Shown here in pieces: positions 3,959-7,429 of a DNA stretch of 7,429 bases (positions are counted from its first letter, which is position 1; each line of letters begins with the position of its first letter). A model generated the notes under the pieces. That model did no database searches. It saw only the letters and a program-made list of their open reading frames with translations, and had not been told where the DNA came from. The translations under genes and the position numbers were made by a program. Source of the DNA: JANYJJ01 sp043749975 (GTDB taxonomy: Bacteria; Pseudomonadota; Gammaproteobacteria; Burkholderiales; Burkholderiaceae_C); contig JAYVCL010000290.1 of the NCBI GenBank assembly GCA_043749975.1, forward strand, positions 1 to 7,429, read 5' to 3'.

Positions 3959-6400
3959 ATGCAATTTCCCGAGTCGTGGTTGCGCGAGTTCTGCAACCCG
4001 CCCATCGACACCGCGGCGCTGGCCGATTTGCTGACGATGGCAGGCATGGAGGTGGAAGCCACACGCACCGTGGCACCGCCTTTCACGCATGTCGTCGTGG
4101 GCGAGGTGCTGGCAGTCGAGCGACATCCGAATGCCGACAAGCTCAGCGTCTGCCAGGTGAACGTCGGCAAAGGTGTCCCGCTCAGCATCGTCTGCGGCGC
4201 ACCGAACGTGCGCGTGGGCATCAAGGTGCCGTGCGCACTGGTGGGTGCCGCGCTGCCATCGCCTGCCGATGATTCGGCGCCCTTCGAGATCAAGCTGGGC
4301 ATGCTGCGGGGTGTCGAAAGCCAGGGCATGCTGTGCTCGGCGCGCGAGTTGAAACTGTCTGAAGACCATGGCGGCTTGCTGATCCTGTCGGACTCTGCCA
4401 CCCCCGGTCAAGACATCCGCGAACACCTTTCGCTGGACGACACCTTGTTCACCTTGAAGCTCACGCCCAACCTGGGCCATTGCTTGAGTGTTTTCGGTGT
4501 GGCGCGCGAAGTGTCGGCACTGACAGGCGCGCCGCTTCATGAACCGAGCTTTGTGCCCGTGGCGCCAACGCACCGCCACACGCTGCCGGTGCAGATCGAG
4601 GCCACCGACCTGTGCGGGCGCTTCTCAGGCCGCATCGTTCGCAACGTCAACCCCAAGGCCACCACGCCGGACTGGATGGTGGACCGGCTGGCCCGCTGTG
4701 GCCAGCGTCCGGTGACGGCTCTGGTCGACATCTCGAACTACGTGATGTTCGAATTCGGGCGTCCCTCGCACATCTTCGACCTGGACAAGATTCACGGCGG
4801 GCTGCTCGTGCGATGGGGCCGCGCTGGCGAATCGCTCAAGCTGCTCAACGGCGACACCGTCGAGGTGGATGCCCAGGTCGGCGTGATCGCAAACGACGGC
4901 GCGAACGACAGCGCCGATGACCACTCCGTCGAGTCGTTGGCAGGCATCATGGGCGGCGATGCCACGGCGGTTTCCAACGACACGAAGCACGTCTTCGTCG
5001 AGGCTGCTTTCTGGTGGCCCGAGGCCGTCTCCGGCCGATCGCGCAGGTTCGGTTTCAACACCGACGCCGGCCATCGATTCGAGCGCGGTGTGGACCCCGC
5101 GTCGACGGTGCAACACATCGAGCGCATCTCCCAGCTCATCATCGACATCTGCGGCGGTGAGCCGGGCCCGATGGTGGATAAGCTTGTCGCCTTGCCTGAC
5201 CGCAAACCCGTCGCGCTGCGGGTTGAGCGCGCCGCCAAAGTGATCGGCATGCCGATCACGCAACTGCAATGCGCGGGTGTGTTCAGTCGCCTGGGATTGC
5301 CTTTCACAGAGGCACCCGGTGTGCTGACGGTGACGCCGCCGAGCTGGCGTTTCGACCTGAAGATCGAAGAAGATCTGATCGAGGAAGTGATCCGCGTGCT
5401 GGGTTTCGACACCTTGCCCGACACGCCCCCCAATGCGCCAGTGACCGCCCGGGTGCGCAGCGAAACCACTCGCAGCGCACACGCCGTGCGTCATGCGATG
5501 GCAGGGCTCGATTACTTCGAGACCCTCAACTACAGCTTTGTCGAAGAACGCTGGGAACGCGAATTGGCAGGCAACGCCGATCCGATCCGGGTGCTGAACC
5601 CGATTGCCAGCCCGATGTCCGTGATGCGGTCCAGCTTGATGGGCGGCCTGGTTCAGGCGCTGCGCTTCAACCTGGCCCGCAAGGCTTCGCGGGTTCGATT
5701 GTTCGAGGTCGGCCGCGTCTTCATGCGCGACGCGCAAATCACCGACGGCCCGCTCAGCGTGGCTGGCGTGAACCAGCCCATGCGCCTGGCCGGCCTGGCC
5801 TGCGGCAGCGTTGATGAACTTCAGTGGGGTAGCAAAGAACGCAGCGTTGATTTTTTCGATGTGAAAGGCGACGTGGAAGCGCTGTTCGCACCGAGGCCGG
5901 TCGTTTTTGTGGCGTCTGCCCACCCCGCGCTTCACCCCGGGCGTTGCGCGCGAATCGAGGTTAGCGGGCGCGCTGCAGGGTTCATCGGCGAACTGCACCC
6001 GAAATGGCGGCAGGGCTATGAATTGGCGTCTGCCCCGGTCTTGTTCGAGGTCGAGTTGCAGGCGGTTTTGCAATGCGCATTGCCCGCGCTGACCGCCATC
6101 TCGCGACAGCAATCGGTGTGGCGCGACATTGCCGTGATCGCCAATGAATCTGTCACGCACGCGAGTCTCATGGATGCCGTGCACGCCAGCGCCACGCCGT
6201 TGGTGCGCAGCGCCCGGCTGTTCGACATCTACACGCCCCAGGCACCGACAGCCGACATCGCAGCCGGCGAACGCAGCATGGCCGTGCGGCTCGAGTTGCT
6301 GGACGACGCTGCCACGCTGACCGATGAACGCATCGACGCGGCGGTAGCCCAGGTGCTCGCCAGCCTGGCCAGCCGCCTTGGCGCGAGGTTGAGAGGTTGA
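3959..6400 (+). CDS. pheT: Phenylalanine--tRNA ligase beta subunit
   Basis: Beta subunit of PheRS; it binds tRNA-Phe and hydrolyses mischarged Tyr-tRNA-Phe. The product is 813 aa (E. coli 795). Residues 43-150 form the EMAP/OB-type tRNA-binding domain (HVVVGEVLAVERHPNADKL). The B3/B4 editing domain spans about 210-400 and keeps H271, E348, T368 and A370, which match E. coli H261, E334, T354 and A356, so editing should work. The B5 region (about 415-485) contains PPSWRFDLKIEEDLIEEV. The inactive synthetase-like fold follows, and the anticodon-binding ferredoxin-like domain is at about 715-813 (SVWRDIAVI). Start ATG 3959 has GGAAGA (3945-3950) 8 nt upstream. Oddities are a tandem NDGA-NDSA duplication at 312-319 and a 20-bp palindrome in codons 428-434. 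The gene lies 21 bp after pheS and 4 bp before ihfA, so translation is probably coupled. Confidence 0.98.
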   Translation: MQFPESWLREFCNPPIDTAALADLLTMAGMEVEATRTVAPPFTHVVVGEVLAVERHPNADKLSVCQVNVGKGVPLSIVCGAPNVRVGIKVPCALVGAALPSPADDSAPFEIKLGMLRGVESQGMLCSARELKLSEDHGGLLILSDSATPGQDIREHLSLDDTLFTLKLTPNLGHCLSVFGVAREVSALTGAPLHEPSFVPVAPTHRHTLPVQIEATDLCGRFSGRIVRNVNPKATTPDWMVDRLARCGQRPVTALVDISNYVMFEFGRPSHIFDLDKIHGGLLVRWGRAGESLKLLNGDTVEVDAQVGVIANDGANDSADDHSVESLAGIMGGDATAVSNDTKHVFVEAAFWWPEAVSGRSRRFGFNTDAGHRFERGVDPASTVQHIERISQLIIDICGGEPGPMVDKLVALPDRKPVALRVERAAKVIGMPITQLQCAGVFSRLGLPFTEAPGVLTVTPPSWRFDLKIEEDLIEEVIRVLGFDTLPDTPPNAPVTARVRSETTRSAHAVRHAMAGLDYFETLNYSFVEERWERELAGNADPIRVLNPIASPMSVMRSSLMGGLVQALRFNLARKASRVRLFEVGRVFMRDAQITDGPLSVAGVNQPMRLAGLACGSVDELQWGSKERSVDFFDVKGDVEALFAPRPVVFVASAHPALHPGRCARIEVSGRAAGFIGELHPKWRQGYELASAPVLFEVELQAVLQCALPALTAISRQQSVWRDIAVIANESVTHASLMDAVHASATPLVRSARLFDIYTPQAPTADIAAGERSMAVRLELLDDAATLTDERIDAAVAQVLASLASRLGARLRG
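4892..4915 (+). repeat. 12-bp in-frame tandem repeat in pheT
   Basis: AACGACGGCGCG (4892-4903) is followed directly by AACGACAGCGCC (4904-4915), with 10 of 12 bases identical. The copies encode NDGA and NDSA (PheT residues 312-319). The H271-E348 distance is four residues longer than the E. coli H261-E334 distance, which equals one repeat unit. Confidence 0.6.
5240..5259. repeat. Perfect 20-bp palindrome inside pheT
   Basis: GTGATCGGCA (5240-5249) is followed with no spacer by its exact reverse complement, TGCCGATCAC (5250-5259). It encodes VIGMPI and the start of T434. It could be a chance outcome of codon choice, a DNA-binding site or a cruciform-prone site. Confidence 0.6.
6391..6396 (+). 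promoter_or_regulatory. Ribosome binding site of ihfA within the pheT tail
   Basis: GAGAGG lies in the last codons of pheT and ends 8 nt before ATG 6405. Ribosomes finishing pheT at 6400 unmask or reuse it, which supports translational coupling. Confidence 0.55.
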
Positions 6401-6404
6401 AGCG

Positions 6405-6767
6405 ATGAACAGCACCGATCTGCCCGCACCCCGCGTGATGCTGCCCACGCTGGAAACACCCACGCTGACGAAGGCCGAGTTGGCCGAACTGTTGTTCGAG
6501 CGGCTGGGCTTGAACAAGCGCGAATCCAAAGACATGGTCGAAGCGTTCTTCGCCATCATTCATGCCACCTTGGTCGCCGGCAAGGACGTGAAGATGTCGG
6601 GCTTCGGCAACTTCAACATTCGACGCAAGGCACCGCGTCCGGGGCGCAATCCCCGCACCGGCGAGGCCATCCCGATCAAGGCTCGCAACGTAGTCACGTT
6701 CCATGCCAGTCACAAACTCAAAGGCGTGGTGCAAGGTGACACTCCGCTTGCGGACGACTTCGAGTAA
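6405..6767 (+). CDS. ihfA: Integration host factor subunit alpha
   Basis: DNA-bending nucleoid protein that works as a heterodimer with IHF-beta and shapes promoters, recombination sites and replication origins. The product is 120 aa (E. coli 99 aa). The HU/IHF fold starts at LTKAELAELLFERLGL (residues 21-36). GFGNF (66-70) leads into the beta-arms, whose tip RPGRNPRTG (78-86) carries P83, equal to the DNA-intercalating P65 of E. coli IHF-alpha. VVTFHASHKLK (96-106) closes the fold. About 18 residues precede the E. coli start, and the acidic tail ends DDFE. A shorter start at ATG 6438 (residue 12) is possible, but GAGAGG eight bases before ATG 6405 and the 4-bp gap to pheT favour the long form. 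The pheST-ihfA order is shared with enterobacteria, where ihfA is partly transcribed from the pheST operon. Confidence 0.97.
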   Translation: MNSTDLPAPRVMLPTLETPTLTKAELAELLFERLGLNKRESKDMVEAFFAIIHATLVAGKDVKMSGFGNFNIRRKAPRPGRNPRTGEAIPIKARNVVTFHASHKLKGVVQGDTPLADDFE

Positions 6768-6801
6768 AGTCTAGCTTTGGTTCTCGATCCTGTTGATTTC
6801 A

Positions 6802-7263
6802 ATGGAGAAAGTTCTCCCCGCCATCCCTGCCAAACGCTACTTCACCATCGGTGAGGTGAGTGATTTGTGCGGCGTGAAGCCGTATGTGCTGCGCTACTGG
6901 GAACAGGAATTCACCCAGCTCAAGCCCATGAAACGGCGCGGTAACCGGCGCTACTACCAGCACCATGAGGTGCTCCTGATCCGGCGTATTCGTGAGTTGC
7001 TATACGAACAGGGTTTCACCATCAGCGGGGCTCGCAACCGCTTGGCCGACAGCGCCCAAGGCCGGGCGCAGGCCGATCACGAAGGCGATCAAGGCGCTGC
7101 TTACGCAGAGGTTCTGGAAGACGAACAGGCCGCAGAAATGCTGGCCCGCATCACCACGGTGGCGGTGCTCGATGTTCCCGCGTCCAGCGAGCCTGCGATT
7201 GCATTGACCGTGGTCCAGATGCGCCAGGAGTTGATCTCGATCCGCAGCCTGCTGGGTGTCTGA
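6802..7263 (+). CDS. MerR-type transcriptional regulator, ligand unknown
   Basis: Probable DNA-binding regulator of 153 aa. The N-terminal winged helix-turn-helix occupies about residues 11-80: KRYFTIGEVSDLCGVKPYVLRYWE is the MerR recognition helix region, KRRGNRRYY is the wing, and LLIRRIRELLYEQGFTISGAR continues the domain. The linker 81-115 is Gln/Ala/Asp/Glu-rich. The C-terminal LTVVQMRQELISIRSLL (136-152) resembles the short coiled-coil used for MerR dimers. The only cysteine is C23, inside the DNA-binding domain, so a MerR- or CueR-like metal site is unlikely. ATG 6802 is chosen because MEKVLPAIPAKRYFTIGEV looks like the family N-terminus; an in-frame TTG at 6793 is the alternative. Neither has a clear Shine-Dalgarno. 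A merR-like gene directly after ihfA is a recurrent arrangement in proteobacteria, but its regulon is not evident from the sequence. Confidence 0.9.
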   Translation: MEKVLPAIPAKRYFTIGEVSDLCGVKPYVLRYWEQEFTQLKPMKRRGNRRYYQHHEVLLIRRIRELLYEQGFTISGARNRLADSAQGRAQADHEGDQGAAYAEVLEDEQAAEMLARITTVAVLDVPASSEPAIALTVVQMRQELISIRSLLGV

Positions 7264-7281
7264 GCGGCAAGTTTTTCAACC

Positions 7282-7287
7282 TATAAT
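7282..7287 (+). promoter_or_regulatory. -10 box of the tRNA-Pro promoter
   Basis: TATAAT matches the sigma70 -10 consensus exactly in the 35-bp gap between the merR-like gene and the tRNA. Transcription would start near 7294-7296, leaving only a few bases of 5' leader. The expected -35 region (7258-7265) overlaps the end of the upstream gene and has no good TTGACA match. Confidence 0.6.
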
Positions 7288-7298
7288 TTCGCTTCAGT

Positions 7299-7375
7299 CG
7301 GGGCGTAGCGCAGCCAGGTAGCGCACTTGCATGGGGTGCAAGGGGTCGTGAGTTCGAATCCCACCGTCCCGACCA
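7299..7375 (+). tRNA. tRNA-Pro, anticodon GGG
   Basis: The 77-nt cloverleaf has its CCA end encoded (7373-7375). The acceptor stem is CGGGGCG (7299-7305) with CGTCCCG (7365-7371), including one G-T pair. The first pair C-G and discriminator A7372 are typical of bacterial tRNA-Pro. The D stem is GCGC (7308-7311 with 7321-7324), and the D loop contains GG at 7317-7318. The anticodon stem is CTTGC/GCAAG (7326-7330 with 7338-7342), and the 7-nt loop ATGGGGT has anticodon GGG at 7333-7335, reading CCC and CCU. The T loop is TTCGAAT (7353-7359). The T stem GTGAG/CCCAC has an A-C mismatch (7351 with 7361). The gene is transcribed alone or with the upstream operon and ends at the terminator 7384-7424. 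Confidence 0.97.
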
Positions 7376-7383
7376 ATGATGTC

Positions 7384-7424
7384 AATGGGTTAGCTCCGAC
7401 AACGAGCTAACCCATTTTCTTTTT
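7384..7424 (+). terminator. Strong intrinsic terminator after tRNA-Pro
   Basis: AATGGGTTAGCTC (7384-7396) and GAGCTAACCCATT (7404-7416) form a perfect 13-bp stem with a 7-nt loop. TTTTCTTTTT (7415-7424) follows. The stem starts 8 nt after the tRNA CCA. It closes the whole gene series. Confidence 0.93.
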
Positions 7425-7429
7425 GAGGT

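Noticed and set aside
4625..6559. A 644-codon open frame on the - strand opposite pheT and the start of ihfA
   Set aside because: It mirrors the codon structure of a GC-rich gene on the other strand, has low-complexity His/Arg/Gly-rich translation and no recognisable domain.
6766..6778. AAAG/CTTT mini-hairpin at the ihfA stop as a possible terminator
   Set aside because: Only 4 bp, AT-rich and without a T-run; too weak to call.
1..7429. Mobile element, CRISPR, defence or other accessory system
   Set aside because: All coding space is taken by conserved translation and nucleoid genes; no transposase, direct-repeat array or integrase is seen. The tRNA-Pro 3' end could be an integration site, but the window ends too soon to look for one.

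Overview
The window is a 7.4-kb stretch of core translation genes from a GC-rich proteobacterium, all on the + strand. The order is thrS (3' part), infC, rpmI, rplT, pheS, pheT, ihfA, a MerR-type regulator gene, and a tRNA-Pro(GGG) gene. The protein sequences look betaproteobacterial, most likely order Burkholderiales. Pointers are the extended PheS catalytic domain, an IHF-alpha with a longer N-terminus than in E. coli, and the ihfA-merR-tRNA-Pro tail. This placement comes from remembered family resemblance, not from a search.

Layout: 1-1409 carries the last three quarters of threonyl-tRNA synthetase. After a 68-bp gap comes infC, which appears to start at a non-canonical AUC codon (1478) preceded by a good Shine-Dalgarno. 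A 137-bp spacer with two hairpins separates infC from rpmI (L35), and rplT (L20) follows 20 bp later. The 134 bp between rplT and pheS hold three successive hairpins; the last is a textbook intrinsic terminator. pheS and pheT are 21 bp apart, and pheT and ihfA only 4 bp. The merR-like gene follows ihfA by 34 bp. The tRNA-Pro gene has its own TATAAT box and a strong terminator at the window end.

The genes supply aminoacyl-tRNAs (Thr, Phe, Pro), initiation factor IF3, two 50S proteins and the nucleoid protein IHF. The same gene series is well known from enterobacteria, where it is controlled by IF3 and L20 autoregulation and by pheST attenuation.

I found no mobile element, CRISPR array or defence system, and no clearly new protein system. 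The points worth a second look are RNA-level: the AUC start of infC, the structured rpmI leader, and the hairpin series plus terminator before pheS without any Phe-rich leader peptide. Smaller ones are an in-frame 12-bp duplication in the PheT editing domain, a 20-bp palindrome in pheT, and a T-stem mismatch in the tRNA.
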